From assembly GCF_030814135.1 (NCBI RefSeq), contig NZ_JAUSUQ010000004.1, forward strand, positions 1 through 64,000: 64,000 nt of DNA. Reading direction: 5' to 3'. The notes below the pieces were generated by a model. It made no database searches. It saw nothing but the letters and a program-made list of their open reading frames with translations, and had not been told where the DNA came from. Positions 34,105 through 43,097 of this stretch are shown here, piece by piece; the first letter of the stretch is position 1; the number at the start of each line of letters is the position of its first letter. This stretch comes from Caldalkalibacillus uzonensis (GTDB lineage Bacteria; Bacillota; Bacilli; Caldalkalibacillales; Caldalkalibacillaceae). Made by a program: the position numbers and the translations under genes.

Positions 34105-34150
34105 ACACCTCCTGCTCAGGTTTTGACAACCTTGACGGGAGGTGCTTTTT
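34105..34150 (+). terminator. Terminator after the acetyltransferase gene
   Basis: CACCTCC at 34106-34112 pairs with GGAGGTG ending at 34144, followed by CTTTTT. An alternative pairing TTGTCAAA (34092-34099) with TTTGACAA (about 34121-34128) overlaps the loop. Confidence 0.75.
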
Positions 34151-34211
34151 GTTGCGGGATAGTGACACTGTCCGGGAAACATGTGGCTGTTTATATCTTT
34201 TACACTGCTGG

Positions 34212-35147
34212 TTACTTAAAAATAGCGAGCGGCAAATAGGCGGACACCAGATAATGGGGCACATCGACCACTTCGCTGATTTTCAAATCGACGGCCACAC
34301 TGGATAAGGCATACGCCTCTTGAGCGGAAAGGCCGTAATCTTGTTCAAGGTGTTCAATCATGTAGGAAACTGCTTTTCTGGTCGCTGTCATTAAATCCTC
34401 ACCATAGCCAGTGGTGACGTAATACCCTTTTTCATCCACACCTGTGGTTAACGGACCTGGTGTGATAAATTGAGGTTCCTGGATTTGTTTGCCCTTGTGC
34501 AGCTTAAACTTGAGCTGGATATCCATCCCTGCTTCGATCGCTGTTCCACATACTTCACCATCTCCCTGGGCAGCATGGGTATCTCCAACCGAGAACAGTG
34601 CCCCCTCTACCCAAACCGGCAAAAACAACCGGGTCCCCCGTGTCAGGTGACGAATATCCATATTCCCTCCATTTTTGCGGGGCGGTACCACACTATGTTG
34701 TCCTGGTTCAGGCAAGGCTACCCCGATTGTACCAGGAAAAGGACGGATGGGAATCTCAATGTCGGGAGCAAACACAGCTGTCTGTTTGTCGGTCAAGTCC
34801 CATATTTTAAGGTAAGGTTGTGTAAACTGATCACTCAACAAGCCGAAACCAGGGATAATGGCCGTCCATCCCCAACTGGGCTGGCCAAAACCCTCAATCT
34901 CTACTTCCAGTGTATCCCCCGGTTCAGCGCCCTCAATATAGACAGGGCCAGCCACCGGATTGACCCGCTCAAAGTCCAAACGGGCCACATCCTGGGCTGT
35001 GGATTGAGCGGATAACTGCCCCCCTGAGGCGTCAAAAACTTCAAAGTTGACACTGGTCCCTGGCTCAACACTTAACACCGGTTCCAAGCTGTTGTCCCAC
35101 ACATGGTGGTGCTGGTGACGGTGAATGGTGTGCTTGCAATTATGCAT
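34212..35147 (-). CDS. Acetamidase/formamidase family protein
   Basis: A 311-residue FmdA/AmdA-type amidase with the all-beta fold motifs VWDNSLEPVLSVEPGTSVNFEVFDASGG, VNPVAGPVYIEGAEPGDTLEV, GTIGVALPEPG, SVGDTHAAQGDGEVCGTAIE and the late DLKISEVVDVPHYLVSAYLP. It hydrolyses small amides (formamide or acetamide) to ammonia and carboxylate; the real substrate is unknown. The ATG at 35147 follows GGGGGAGG; an upstream extension is not needed. It is the last gene of the oligopeptide ABC operon, which suggests the transporter brings in an amide-containing compound or that ammonia release is linked to peptide use. Confidence 0.88.
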   Translation of the reverse strand: MHNCKHTIHRHQHHHVWDNSLEPVLSVEPGTSVNFEVFDASGGQLSAQSTAQDVARLDFERVNPVAGPVYIEGAEPGDTLEVEIEGFGQPSWGWTAIIPGFGLLSDQFTQPYLKIWDLTDKQTAVFAPDIEIPIRPFPGTIGVALPEPGQHSVVPPRKNGGNMDIRHLTRGTRLFLPVWVEGALFSVGDTHAAQGDGEVCGTAIEAGMDIQLKFKLHKGKQIQEPQFITPGPLTTGVDEKGYYVTTGYGEDLMTATRKAVSYMIEHLEQDYGLSAQEAYALSSVAVDLKISEVVDVPHYLVSAYLPLAIFK

Positions 35148-35234
35148 GATAAAACCCTCCCCCAAATATAATCGTTTGTTCTCTTTCACAAAATATATGC
35201 CTTGCTGACTACAGCCTTGTATGTTCATTGTAAC

Positions 35235-36227
35235 TTAAACCAGATGGCAGGCGACATAATGCTGCTCTCCCACTTGGCGAAACTCCGGTTCTTGGTGCCG
35301 GCATTCATCCGTAGCCACAGGGCAGCGGGGATGGAAACGGCACCCTGAAGGAATGTTGAGGGGACTTGGCACATCTCCTTTTAAAATGATTCTCTCCCTT
35401 TTCTTATCAATATCTGTGGAGGGAATGGCTGACAACAAGGCTTGGGTATAAGGATGTTTGGGGTTAGCATAGATCGCTTGCTTGTCTGCCAACTCAACCA
35501 TTCGGCCCAGGTACATCACCCCGACTCTGTCACTGATATGCTTTACGACACTCAAGTCATGGGAAATAAACAGATAAGTGAGGTCATGTTCCTTTCTGAG
35601 ACGGACCAGCAAGTTCAAAATTTGAGATTGAACCGAAACATCCAAGGCAGAGACAGCCTCATCGCAAACCACCAGTTTAGGGTTCACACACAAGGCACGG
35701 GCAATGCCGATGCGCTGCCGCTGTCCACCGGAAAATTCATGGGGAAAACGGTGAAAATGCTGGGGACCCAGGCCCACCTCTTGCAACAACTGATAGATAT
35801 AATCTGCCGTCTCCTTAAGCGGCACAATACGATGATTGCGCACAATTTCAGACAGCATCGCACCTACCGTCATTCTCGGATTGAGCGAACCGTAGGGGTC
35901 CTGAAAGATCATTTGCATCTCTTTTCTTTTCTTCCTCATCTCCCGTCGGGACAGCTGCATCATATCTTCGCCTTCGAAGCGGATCGTTCCTGCGCTGGGC
36001 TCATGCAGCCTTAAGATCGCTCTGCCCATGGTTGATTTGCCACAACCCGATTCGCCAACAATCCCCAAAGTCTCTCCGCGCCTAATGTCAAAGGTTACGC
36101 CATCAACCGCTTTGACCACTTTCCTGTGACGGGAGAACAGCCCTTTTTTACCAACAGGAAAATGTTTTTTCAACCCCTCGACCTCAAGCAGTGTCTGACT
36201 GGATGGCGCCATTGCCTGCGTTGACAT
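35235..36227 (-). CDS. Oligopeptide/dipeptide ABC transporter ATPase (OppF/DppF type)
   Basis: A 330-residue ATPase: Walker [11 protein letters not shown]-loop [15 protein letters not shown], signature [15 protein letters not shown], Walker [15 protein letters not shown], and the C-terminal oligopeptide extension with Cys residues [14 protein letters not shown] that often binds an iron-sulfur cluster. It pairs with the OppD-type ATPase. The ATG at 36227 follows AAGGAGGGAG and lies inside the end of the upstream gene (44-base overlap). Confidence 0.93.
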   Translation of the reverse strand: MSTQAMAPSSQTLLEVEGLKKHFPVGKKGLFSRHRKVVKAVDGVTFDIRRGETLGIVGESGCGKSTMGRAILRLHEPSAGTIRFEGEDMMQLSRREMRKKRKEMQMIFQDPYGSLNPRMTVGAMLSEIVRNHRIVPLKETADYIYQLLQEVGLGPQHFHRFPHEFSGGQRQRIGIARALCVNPKLVVCDEAVSALDVSVQSQILNLLVRLRKEHDLTYLFISHDLSVVKHISDRVGVMYLGRMVELADKQAIYANPKHPYTQALLSAIPSTDIDKKRERIILKGDVPSPLNIPSGCRFHPRCPVATDECRHQEPEFRQVGEQHYVACHLV

Positions 36228-37224
36228 ACTCTCCCTCCTTTTTCGGGTCCCAATCTTGCGTATACTTCCAGCAAGCCACCTGTTGGTCATCCATTTGCAC
36301 CAGTGGCGGTGCTACTTCCAAACACATTTGCTGGGCAAAGGGACAACGATCGACAAACCGGCAGCCAGGCGGCATCTGATCCGGACTAGGCACGGAACCC
36401 TTAATGATGTGCAAATACTCGCGCTTCTCTTCATCTTCCAACTTGGGAATACAGTTTAACAGTCCCTGTGTATAGGGATGCAATGGCCTTGTAAACAGAT
36501 CTTTTCTGGCGGCATATTCAACCGCTTTTCCCGCGTACATGACCAGCACATCATCGGCCATCTCAGCTACCACCCCCAAATCATGGGTAATCATCATAAT
36601 GGCCATGCCCAGCTCATCTTTCAAGCGGTTCATCAACTCCAGAATTTGGGCCTGAATGGTCACATCAAGAGCAGTCGTCGGCTCATCAGCAATTAATAAT
36701 TCCGGTTGGCAACTGAGCGCCAAGGCAATCATCACCCGTTGCTGCATGCCTCCGCTCAACTCGTGGGGATAGGCATGAACCCGTTCTTCGGGTGCAGGAA
36801 TGCCGACCAGTCTAAGCATGTCCACTGCCTGCCGGTATGCTTCTTTTTTGCTCACTTTTTTGTGTAACATGATCGGTTCGGCAATTTGCTTGCCCACCTT
36901 TTGAACAGGGTTAAGGGAAGTCATGGGTTCCTGAAATATCATGGCCAGCTCATTACCCCTGAGCTTACTTAGCTCTCGCATACTTTTTCCAGTTAACGGT
37001 TCTCCTTTAAAGTAGATCTCTCCATCTGTGATCCGCAACACCTTAGGTAAAAGTCCCATGACAGCCAGAGAGGTTAAACTTTTGCCACACCCTGATTCTC
37101 CGACAATGCATAATGTTTTTCCCTTTTCAACTTGGAAACTTAATCCGTCTACAATGTGGAACTGCTGCTTTTTGTTGTGCAAAGTGATACGGAGGTGGCG
37201 GACATCTAATAACACTTCGTCCAT
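36184..37224 (-). CDS. Oligopeptide/dipeptide ABC transporter ATPase (OppD/DppD type)
   Basis: A 346-residue ATPase with Walker [11 protein letters not shown]-loop [11 protein letters not shown], signature [15 protein letters not shown], Walker [16 protein letters not shown]-loop MITHD and the Cys-containing C-terminal extension ([14 protein letters not shown]). It forms the heterodimeric motor of the importer with the OppF-type ATPase. The last 30 residues overlap the next gene. Confidence 0.93.
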   Translation of the reverse strand: MDEVLLDVRHLRITLHNKKQQFHIVDGLSFQVEKGKTLCIVGESGCGKSLTSLAVMGLLPKVLRITDGEIYFKGEPLTGKSMRELSKLRGNELAMIFQEPMTSLNPVQKVGKQIAEPIMLHKKVSKKEAYRQAVDMLRLVGIPAPEERVHAYPHELSGGMQQRVMIALALSCQPELLIADEPTTALDVTIQAQILELMNRLKDELGMAIMMITHDLGVVAEMADDVLVMYAGKAVEYAARKDLFTRPLHPYTQGLLNCIPKLEDEEKREYLHIIKGSVPSPDQMPPGCRFVDRCPFAQQMCLEVAPPLVQMDDQQVACWKYTQDWDPKKEGEYVNAGNGAIQSDTA

Positions 37225-37241
37225 ATCAGCTCTTGTCCTCC

Positions 37242-38144
37242 TTATTTCAGCTTGGGATCCAGTGCATCACGCAATCCGTCCCCAAACAGATTAATAGAAA
37301 GTACCGTCAGAAAGATAAACAGCCCAGGGAACAATGCGATCCAAGGTGCATCATTCAGATACCCCTGGCCCATGGACAACATGGCTCCCCAGCTGGGAGT
37401 GGGAGGTTGTGTGCCTAAGCCCAAGTAGCTTAATGATGCTTCAGCAATAATGGCCGCTGCCGTCATTAAAGTGGCCTGCACCAAAATGGGCGGGATGCAG
37501 TTAGGTAAAATGTGCACAAAGATAACCCGCAGGTCGCTTAATCCCGAAGCCTTGGCCGCTTCTACATATTCCCGCTCCCGCTGACTTAACACCTCAGCCC
37601 TGATCAGGCGGATAATATTAGGAACAAAGACAATCCCAATAGCCAGCATAGCATTCTGCAGCCCGGCTCCCAAAATAGCTGCCAATGATAAGGCCAGCAC
37701 CAGCGGAGGGAAAGATAGCAAGGCATCAGTAAAGCGCATGACGATATACTCATCAATGATACCTCGATAATATCCGGAAATGAGTCCCACCGGAATCCCC
37801 ACACTTAAGGCAATGGCAACAGAAATTAAGCCTGCCTGCAAGGATACACGTGCTCCGTACATAACCCGGCTGAACACATCACGGCCCAATTCATCGGTGC
37901 CAAACCAGTGCTCGGCATTGGGAGACATTAAAAAGCGGGCATAATCCTGCTCAGTCGGATCATAGGGTGCCAACAGCGGAGCAAAGATGGCCATGGTGAT
38001 CAGTAATAAAAGAAAAATTGCACCCAAAACAGCCAGTTTGTTTTGTACAAATCTCTCCAGCATCGCTTTTAACATGTTCAATTTGGGTTTTGGTTGCTTG
38101 GACATGGACTGGACCTGTTGTGTTGCCACTTTATTTGCTTCCAT
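37242..38144 (-). CDS. Oligopeptide/dipeptide ABC transporter permease (DppC type)
   Basis: A 300-residue permease with six membrane segments. It has the OppC N-terminal signature LLAPYDPTEQDYARFLMSPNAEHWFGTDELGRDVFSR and the EAA loop EREYVEAAKASGLSDLRVIFVHILPN. It starts one base after the dppB stop with AGGAGG upstream. Confidence 0.93.
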   Translation of the reverse strand: MEANKVATQQVQSMSKQPKPKLNMLKAMLERFVQNKLAVLGAIFLLLLITMAIFAPLLAPYDPTEQDYARFLMSPNAEHWFGTDELGRDVFSRVMYGARVSLQAGLISVAIALSVGIPVGLISGYYRGIIDEYIVMRFTDALLSFPPLVLALSLAAILGAGLQNAMLAIGIVFVPNIIRLIRAEVLSQREREYVEAAKASGLSDLRVIFVHILPNCIPPILVQATLMTAAAIIAEASLSYLGLGTQPPTPSWGAMLSMGQGYLNDAPWIALFPGLFIFLTVLSINLFGDGLRDALDPKLK

Positions 38145-38145
38145 C

Positions 38146-39099
38146 TTACTGTCCTCCTGTCAATTTAATACGGGGATCAAGTATGGAATATAAGATGTCA
38201 ATGATAAAATTAACCACAACAACAGCGACAGCCATGAACAACACGGCTCCTTGCACCACTGGAAAATCACGGGTTAATATGGCATCCACAATCAGGCGGC
38301 CCAGACCAGGGACTGCAAAAATGGTTTCAGTAATCACAGCTCCCCCAAAAAATGTGGCCAACTGCAAACCACTCACTGTGACAACGGGAATCAAGGCATT
38401 TTTCAGCGCATGTCCGAAGATAACACCTTTTTCCATCACCCCTTTGGCATACGCCGTGCGGATATAGTCTGCTTGCAGCACTTCAAGCAAGCTGGAGCGC
38501 AACATGCGCGTCAACTCTGCTGATAGGCGCACGCCAATGGTTAAAGCAGGCAAAATCATCAGTAACATACTTTGCTTAAAATCAACCCATGGTTCCACAT
38601 ATCCCGAGGGCGGAAGCCAGCCCAGTGAGACAGCAAATATGAAGATAAGCAAAATCCCCAAGAAGAAAGGAGGAATGGAGACCCCGCCCAAAGAAAACAT
38701 GGTCCCCACATAGTCCCATTTGGTTCCTTTGCGTACTGCGCTTATAATACCAGCAGGGATAGCGATTAAGAGGGCTATGATAAAGGAAAATACCGTTAAC
38801 TGAATGGTGACCGGCAGTTTTTCAAGCAGAATGGATAAGACAGGGGTATTATCTTTTAAGGAGACGCCAAAATCACCTTGCAAAATACCTGTCAACCAAT
38901 TGAAATACTGGATATAGAGGGGCAAGTTAAGCCCCAGTTGTTCTCGCAAAGCTTCCAGCGCTTCAGGCGTGGCCTCCTGACCCAGCATCATGCGTGCCGG
39001 ATCCCCGGGGGTCAGGTGTACCAGGGAAAACACAATGACACTGACTAAAAAAAGAATAACCAGCATAAGTCCCAAGCGGCGCAAAATAAAGACAATCAC
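38146..39099 (-). CDS. Oligopeptide/dipeptide ABC transporter permease (DppB type)
   Basis: A 317-residue permease with six membrane segments and DppB features: LVHLTPGDPARMMLGQEATPE at the N-terminus, the EAA loop DYIRTAYAKGVMEKGVIFGHALKNALIPV and the C-terminal DPRIKLTGG. The GTG start at 39099 follows GAGGTG. It is separated from the binding protein gene by a stable hairpin. Confidence 0.93.
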   Translation of the reverse strand: MIVFILRRLGLMLVILFLVSVIVFSLVHLTPGDPARMMLGQEATPEALEALREQLGLNLPLYIQYFNWLTGILQGDFGVSLKDNTPVLSILLEKLPVTIQLTVFSFIIALLIAIPAGIISAVRKGTKWDYVGTMFSLGGVSIPPFFLGILLIFIFAVSLGWLPPSGYVEPWVDFKQSMLLMILPALTIGVRLSAELTRMLRSSLLEVLQADYIRTAYAKGVMEKGVIFGHALKNALIPVVTVSGLQLATFFGGAVITETIFAVPGLGRLIVDAILTRDFPVVQGAVLFMAVAVVVVNFIIDILYSILDPRIKLTGGQ

Positions 39100-39171
39100 C
39101 TGTTTTCACCTCACTTTTGTTAGATTTGCTCATTGGTATCGTTGTTCAAGAATGAGCGTTAAATGGAACAA

Positions 39172-39202
39172 ATGAAGTGTAAAGCTCACCTTTACACTTC
39201 AT
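39172..39202 (-). other. Hairpin between binding-protein gene and permease genes
   Basis: A perfect 13-bp inverted repeat (ATGAAGTGTAAAG, 5-base loop) lies in the 159-base gap downstream of the binding-protein gene. No T-run follows on the minus strand. Such hairpins commonly stabilise the binding-protein mRNA and lower permease expression. Confidence 0.7.
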
Positions 39203-39258
39203 CTGTTCAGCATGAATCCGCTCTGTCAGCCCTGAACGGTCAGCACATGGGGATCCCC

Positions 39259-40821
39259 TTATTCAAAATAAACATCATGGAAGCGCATCATGGTGTCAGG
39301 CAGGTGTCTGAAACCCTTCAAGTTATCTTTATAAGCTGTAAAATCTAGTTCATGGTAAATGAAAATGTAAGGTGATTCTTCCTGGGCCAGTTCGGCAGCT
39401 TGACGGTAGAGCTCTTTTCGCACCTCGGGATCTGTTTCCGCCCGGGCCCGATCAAGCAGCTCGTCCATTTCAGGGTTGGAATAGCCATAGTTAATAGAAC
39501 CATTGGAATGTAACAGGGGATGCATGTTTCCGTCAGGATCAACACGCCCGCTCCACCCCAAACGTGCGGCCTCAAACTCAAAATTATCCAATTGATCGAT
39601 CAATGTGCCAAATTCCACAATTTCCAGTTCAACATCTATCCCCGCTTCAGCAGCCATGGATTGGATCATTTGGCCAATTTGCTCTTCCACCGGACGCGGA
39701 TTAATTTTTAAGGTAAATGAAAACCCATCCGGATAACCGGCTTCAGCCATCAAACGTTTGGCTGCTTCCACATCACGCTCTTTGACCTGAATGCTTTCAT
39801 CATACGCCCACGAACCAGGTGGAATTGCCCCTGCTGAGGGAATAGCAGCATCGCGCAAAGCAACGTTGACAATTGCTTCCCGGTCAATAACCAGATCAAG
39901 AGCATTGCGCAGCTCCTTCACATTAAATGGAAAATCTTTGTTATTCAGGTACAATCCCTGAAATCCAAGCGCACCGCTTTCAGATAAGACAATGCCGCTT
40001 TCATTTCTTAACCTTTCCACGTCTTTTGGAGGCACTTTGTTAATGATATCCAGCTCACCGGAAAGCAGGTTGGTCAAACGTACGTTTTCATCGCTGTAAG
40101 GTCTGTAAATGATTTTTTCCAGCTGTGGCTGTTCACCCCAGTAATCTTCATTCCGTTCAAGTACCAGACGATCTTGACGGACCCGTTCCACAAACTTAAA
40201 GGGCCCGGTTCCCACTGGTGAATTTCTGAAGTCTTCTCCTTTTTCTTCAATCGCTGTCGGGGAAACCATCATACCCGCCCGGTCACTCAAAACAGCCAAA
40301 AACGGACTGAATGGCTCTTTCAAATGAACTTCTAGTGTATGCTCATCTATCACTTCAATGGTATCGATAGATTGTAATTCAGCGGCACGGGGTGACCCAT
40401 TGTTTGGATCCATCATCCGCTCAATATTAAACTTAACCGCTTCGGCATTGAACGGTGTGCCGTCATGGAAGGTCACTCCTTGACGGAGATAAAAGGTATA
40501 TACGGTGCCATCATCAGAAATCTCCCAATCCTCTGCTAACTGGGGGACGAAGTTCAGTTGTTCATCAATATCAACCAGCTTATCATAAAGGTTTTGGTAC
40601 ACTTGACGATCAACCGCTGCTGTGGAGAAATGGGGATCGAGCTGCGGCGGATCATCGTCCAGGCCTACAACCAGTGTTGTTTTGTCCGCTGATTGACCAG
40701 CAGACTCGCTTGCTTCCTGCTCTCCCTCAGACGGGCTCTCTGTTGGTGCCGCTTGCCCGCAGGCACTGATCAACATTAAGGTCACAGCCAACAGAAAACA
40801 AAGTTTAAACGTTCCTCTCAT
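39259..40821 (-). CDS. Family 5 solute-binding lipoprotein (oligopeptide/dipeptide type)
   Basis: A 520-residue lipoprotein: signal peptide ending in the lipobox LISAC, then SBP_bac_5 motifs such as VVGLDDDPPQLDPHFSTAAVDRQVYQNLYDKL, ADTYTFYLR-like YTFYLRQGVTFHDGTPFNAEAVKFNIERM, and the late YSNPEMDELLDRARAETDPEVRKELYRQA. It binds the ligand outside the membrane for the DppBCDF-type importer. Substrate may be peptides, glutathione, nickel complexes or opine-like compounds. The ATG at 40821 follows GGAGG at 8 bases. It heads the operon behind a perfect consensus promoter and a 190-base leader with a small ORF. Confidence 0.93.
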   Translation of the reverse strand: MRGTFKLCFLLAVTLMLISACGQAAPTESPSEGEQEASESAGQSADKTTLVVGLDDDPPQLDPHFSTAAVDRQVYQNLYDKLVDIDEQLNFVPQLAEDWEISDDGTVYTFYLRQGVTFHDGTPFNAEAVKFNIERMMDPNNGSPRAAELQSIDTIEVIDEHTLEVHLKEPFSPFLAVLSDRAGMMVSPTAIEEKGEDFRNSPVGTGPFKFVERVRQDRLVLERNEDYWGEQPQLEKIIYRPYSDENVRLTNLLSGELDIINKVPPKDVERLRNESGIVLSESGALGFQGLYLNNKDFPFNVKELRNALDLVIDREAIVNVALRDAAIPSAGAIPPGSWAYDESIQVKERDVEAAKRLMAEAGYPDGFSFTLKINPRPVEEQIGQMIQSMAAEAGIDVELEIVEFGTLIDQLDNFEFEAARLGWSGRVDPDGNMHPLLHSNGSINYGYSNPEMDELLDRARAETDPEVRKELYRQAAELAQEESPYIFIYHELDFTAYKDNLKGFRHLPDTMMRFHDVYFE

Positions 40822-40866
40822 CTTGTTTACCTCCACTTCATGTTGTTATAGTAATATTACTCAAAT

Positions 40867-40947
40867 TCATAATGGCCGAATCAACAAAGGAAAAGGAACT
40901 TTCCGACAATTTTCTCTCAGCTGCCCTATTCTTTTACTTTTATCCAT
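40867..40947 (-). CDS. Candidate 26-residue leader peptide of the oligopeptide ABC operon
   Basis: An ATG-started frame with GAGGGAGG upstream (good spacing) codes for 26 residues, basic in the first half (several Lys and Arg) and proline/leucine-rich at the end. It lies wholly inside the leader between the promoter (41022-41050) and the binding-protein gene. A perfect 12-bp palindrome AGTAATATTACT (40850-40861) follows its stop. It may be a regulatory upstream ORF. No homologue is recognised. Confidence 0.4.
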   Translation of the reverse strand: MDKSKRIGQLRENCRKVPFPLLIRPL

Positions 40948-41021
40948 TATGACCTCCCTCTTAACAAAAGATATAGCAAAAAGACTATTATAATTGCTAG
41001 TTTTCTTACATATTGAAGTAA

Positions 41022-41050
41022 ATTATAGACAGATGTTTTCATCATGTCAA
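41022..41050 (-). promoter_or_regulatory. Consensus sigma-A promoter of the oligopeptide ABC operon
   Basis: On the minus strand TTGACA (41050-41045), 17 bases, then TATAAT (41027-41022): a perfect consensus. The predicted transcript starts near 41015, giving a leader of about 190 bases before the binding-protein gene. Confidence 0.85.
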
Positions 41051-41125
41051 TACATAATTTAAATAACTTATTCGATGATGATAACTCAAAAAGCAAAAAT
41101 CCTGCCGGTTAGTCATAACATAAGC

Positions 41126-41656
41126 TCAGGAAAGAAACAATGCGCCATAAACCAGCGCCCCAAGAATCACATAAGCAGGGTGGATCTTCCACTTTTCCAA
41201 CAATAAAAAACTGGCGCCTGTCAGAAATACCGTTTGCACCATCCCTACCCCTTCCCAGCTGGTGACAAAGAACTGATAAGCTAACACACCCAGTAAAACA
41301 GCAATGGTTGGCCGTATCAATGCTGTCATACGCTTCACTTTTGGTGAGTTCTTAAACTTATTAAGCAAACCAAGCAGAAAGATCATGGCAATCAAGGACG
41401 GGGCTACTGTAGCAAATAAAGCCACAAAAGCTCCAAATAGCCCTCCCACTTCGTACCCAATGTAACCGGCCATTTTGGTCGCAATGGGACCTGGAAGCGT
41501 ATTGCCAAGCGCCAGGAGTTCGCCAAATTCCTCCATGGTTAACCAGCCATAACGATCCACCACTTCTTTCTGGATGAGCGGTATGGAAGCCGGTCCGCCG
41601 CCGTAACCCACGGTCCCAGGTATAAAAAAAGCTAAGAACAGATGCCAGTAAACCAA
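41126..41656 (-). CDS. CHR-family chromate transporter subunit
   Basis: A 176-residue membrane protein, a single-domain (short-chain) CHR protein: FFIPGTVGYGGGPASIPLIQKEVVDRYGWLT, then LALGNTLPGPIATKMAGYIGYEVGG and five to six helices. Short CHR proteins work as pairs; the partner is encoded immediately upstream. They export chromate or related oxyanions. The start is TTG at 41656 behind GGGGGCAGG. Matches ywrA/ywrB (chrA/chrB) of B. subtilis by arrangement. Confidence 0.88.
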   Translation of the reverse strand: MVYWHLFLAFFIPGTVGYGGGPASIPLIQKEVVDRYGWLTMEEFGELLALGNTLPGPIATKMAGYIGYEVGGLFGAFVALFATVAPSLIAMIFLLGLLNKFKNSPKVKRMTALIRPTIAVLLGVLAYQFFVTSWEGVGMVQTVFLTGASFLLLEKWKIHPAYVILGALVYGALFLS

Positions 41657-41712
41657 TTATGCCTGCCCCCTTTTGTCTTGTTGCCGTCAATTCAAATAAA
41701 CTCAAATATCGC

Positions 41713-42348
41713 TTAAACTGAAATGTCTTTCTGTTTGTCTTCACCTTGACGCCCAACAGTCCCCTGGTCCCCTTTTTCCCCCGCGGAGCCAGTCTTCTCA
41801 GCAGAAACGTATTCTTTTCCAAACAGGGCATATACAATTAGTCCGCCTATTAATAGAGCGGGATGTACATGCAAAAAATGATAGGCAATAAGGCTCACTA
41901 CACCAAGAACGATGGAAACAGACCAGCCCAACCCCTGCTGAGAGTGCTTAAAGAAAGAATAGGCCAAAGCCAGCAACATGACCCCAACAACTGGTGCTAT
42001 GGCCTTGGTCATCCCTTGCACAACAGGAGAATCGCGAAACGAAGCCAGAAATCCGATCAAAGCGATCATTAAGATGACGGTGGGTAGCACAGTGGCCACG
42101 ATGGCATTAATGAGTCCCAAGACACCCGCCACTCTGTAACCGATGTATCCAGCCATTTTGGTGACGATGGGGCCCGGCAAGGTGTTGCCTAAGGCCAAAA
42201 TATCGTTAAACTCCTCGTCCGTCATCCACTTATAGATTTGCACAACCTCTTTGTGGATAAGGGGGATTGAAGCAGGCCCTCCTCCGTAGCCCAGCATACC
42301 TGCTCGAAAAAAACCAACAAAAAGATCTCGATGCGTTTTTAAGTCCAC
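41713..42348 (-). CDS. CHR-family chromate transporter subunit
   Basis: A 211-residue short-chain CHR protein: FRAGMLGYGGGPASIPLIHKEVVQIYKWMTDEEF and LALGNTLPGPIVTKMAGYIGYRVAGV, five to six helices, then a hydrophilic tail of about 35 residues (GSAGEKGDQG...) absent from its partner. It forms the pair with the 41126 gene. Both are read away from the Lrp-type regulator gene, as in the B. subtilis chromate-resistance locus. Confidence 0.88.
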   Translation of the reverse strand: MDLKTHRDLFVGFFRAGMLGYGGGPASIPLIHKEVVQIYKWMTDEEFNDILALGNTLPGPIVTKMAGYIGYRVAGVLGLINAIVATVLPTVILMIALIGFLASFRDSPVVQGMTKAIAPVVGVMLLALAYSFFKHSQQGLGWSVSIVLGVVSLIAYHFLHVHPALLIGGLIVYALFGKEYVSAEKTGSAGEKGDQGTVGRQGEDKQKDISV

Positions 42349-42406
42349 CTTGTATTAATACCTCCCCAGCCATCTCTTGACAAAATGTAAGCAAAACATT
42401 GAATTA

Positions 42407-42436
42407 AATATACATTTAGTTATAATAATTTGTCAA
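42407..42436 (-). promoter_or_regulatory. Promoter of the chromate transporter pair
   Basis: TTGACA (42436-42431) and TATATT (42412-42407) on the minus strand, 18 bases apart, about 60 bases before the first gene. Confidence 0.6.
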
Positions 42437-42531
42437 TAACTTATAAATTAGATGAACAAATATACTTTTGGGTTCCTTGTTGTTTAGAGCAGCACAGAGG
42501 GCATGACTATTTAGCCGAAAATTCAATATTT

Positions 42532-42560
42532 ATGACAAGGAAGGAAATTTCAGTTATAAT
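42532..42560 (+). promoter_or_regulatory. Promoter of the Lrp-type regulator gene
   Basis: ATGACA at 42532-42537 and TATAAT at 42555-42560, 17 bases apart, 35 bases before the ATG. Confidence 0.55.
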
Positions 42561-42594
42561 GGAAACATAACATTTTACATCGAGCGCAGGTGAG

Positions 42595-43047
42595 ATGATG
42601 AAGATAGACAGTACAGACTTAAAGATTCTGAACATTCTTAGCGAACATGGCCGTATGTCTTATGTAGACCTGGCCAAAGAACTGGGCTTATCTCGCGTTG
42701 CTGTCCGCGAACGGATTAACCAACTGATGAAAGCGGGCGTGATCGAGAAATTTAGCGTGGTGATCAACTCCGAAAAAGTAGGCAAAAAAGTATCCGCTTT
42801 CTTTGAGGTGGATTGTGAACCTTCTGCTCTTGTTTCAGTGGCCGAAAAACTGGTGGAAAACCCTGCTGTAGCCAGTTGCTATCAAATGACAGGCCCCAGT
42901 ACGTTGCACATGCATGTTTTGGTGGAAGACTTTGAAAAGCTGGAAAAGTTTATTAACGAAGAACTGTATGCCTTAAAAGGCATTACCCGTGTGGAAAGCC
43001 ACATTCTTTTACGCCGTTTCAAAAGCCGGACAGGCTTAAAATTGTAG
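42595..43047 (+). CDS. Lrp/AsnC family regulator, ChrS/YwrC-like
   Basis: A 150-residue regulator with an N-terminal helix-turn-helix (LKILNILSEHGRMSYVDLAKELGLSRVAVRERINQLMKAGVIEKF) and a C-terminal RAM ligand domain. It sits between the CHR transporter pair and the GGT-like gene, the same neighbourhood as ywrC (chrS) in B. subtilis, where it represses the chromate transporter genes. It likely controls the divergent transporter operon and perhaps the GGT-like gene. Confidence 0.85.
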   Translation: MMKIDSTDLKILNILSEHGRMSYVDLAKELGLSRVAVRERINQLMKAGVIEKFSVVINSEKVGKKVSAFFEVDCEPSALVSVAEKLVENPAVASCYQMTGPSTLHMHVLVEDFEKLEKFINEELYALKGITRVESHILLRRFKSRTGLKL

Positions 43048-43062
43048 TGCAAGATGTTAAAG

Positions 43063-43088
43063 GACTCCCACCTTAAAAGGTGAGAGTC
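43063..43088. terminator. Terminator between regulator and GGT-like gene
   Basis: GACTC-C-CACCTT pairs with AAGGTG-A-GAGTC with a short loop. It lies between two convergent genes, but the T-run is weak. Confidence 0.6.
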
Positions 43089-43097
43089 TTACTGCGA

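Noticed and set aside
34470-35015. 181-codon frame opposite the acetamidase gene
   Set aside because: The acetamidase frame has clear motifs; the opposite frame has none.
42349-42594. Riboswitch between the CHR genes and the Lrp-type regulator
   Set aside because: The gap contains two divergent promoters and AT-rich spacer but no conserved stem set that I can recognise.
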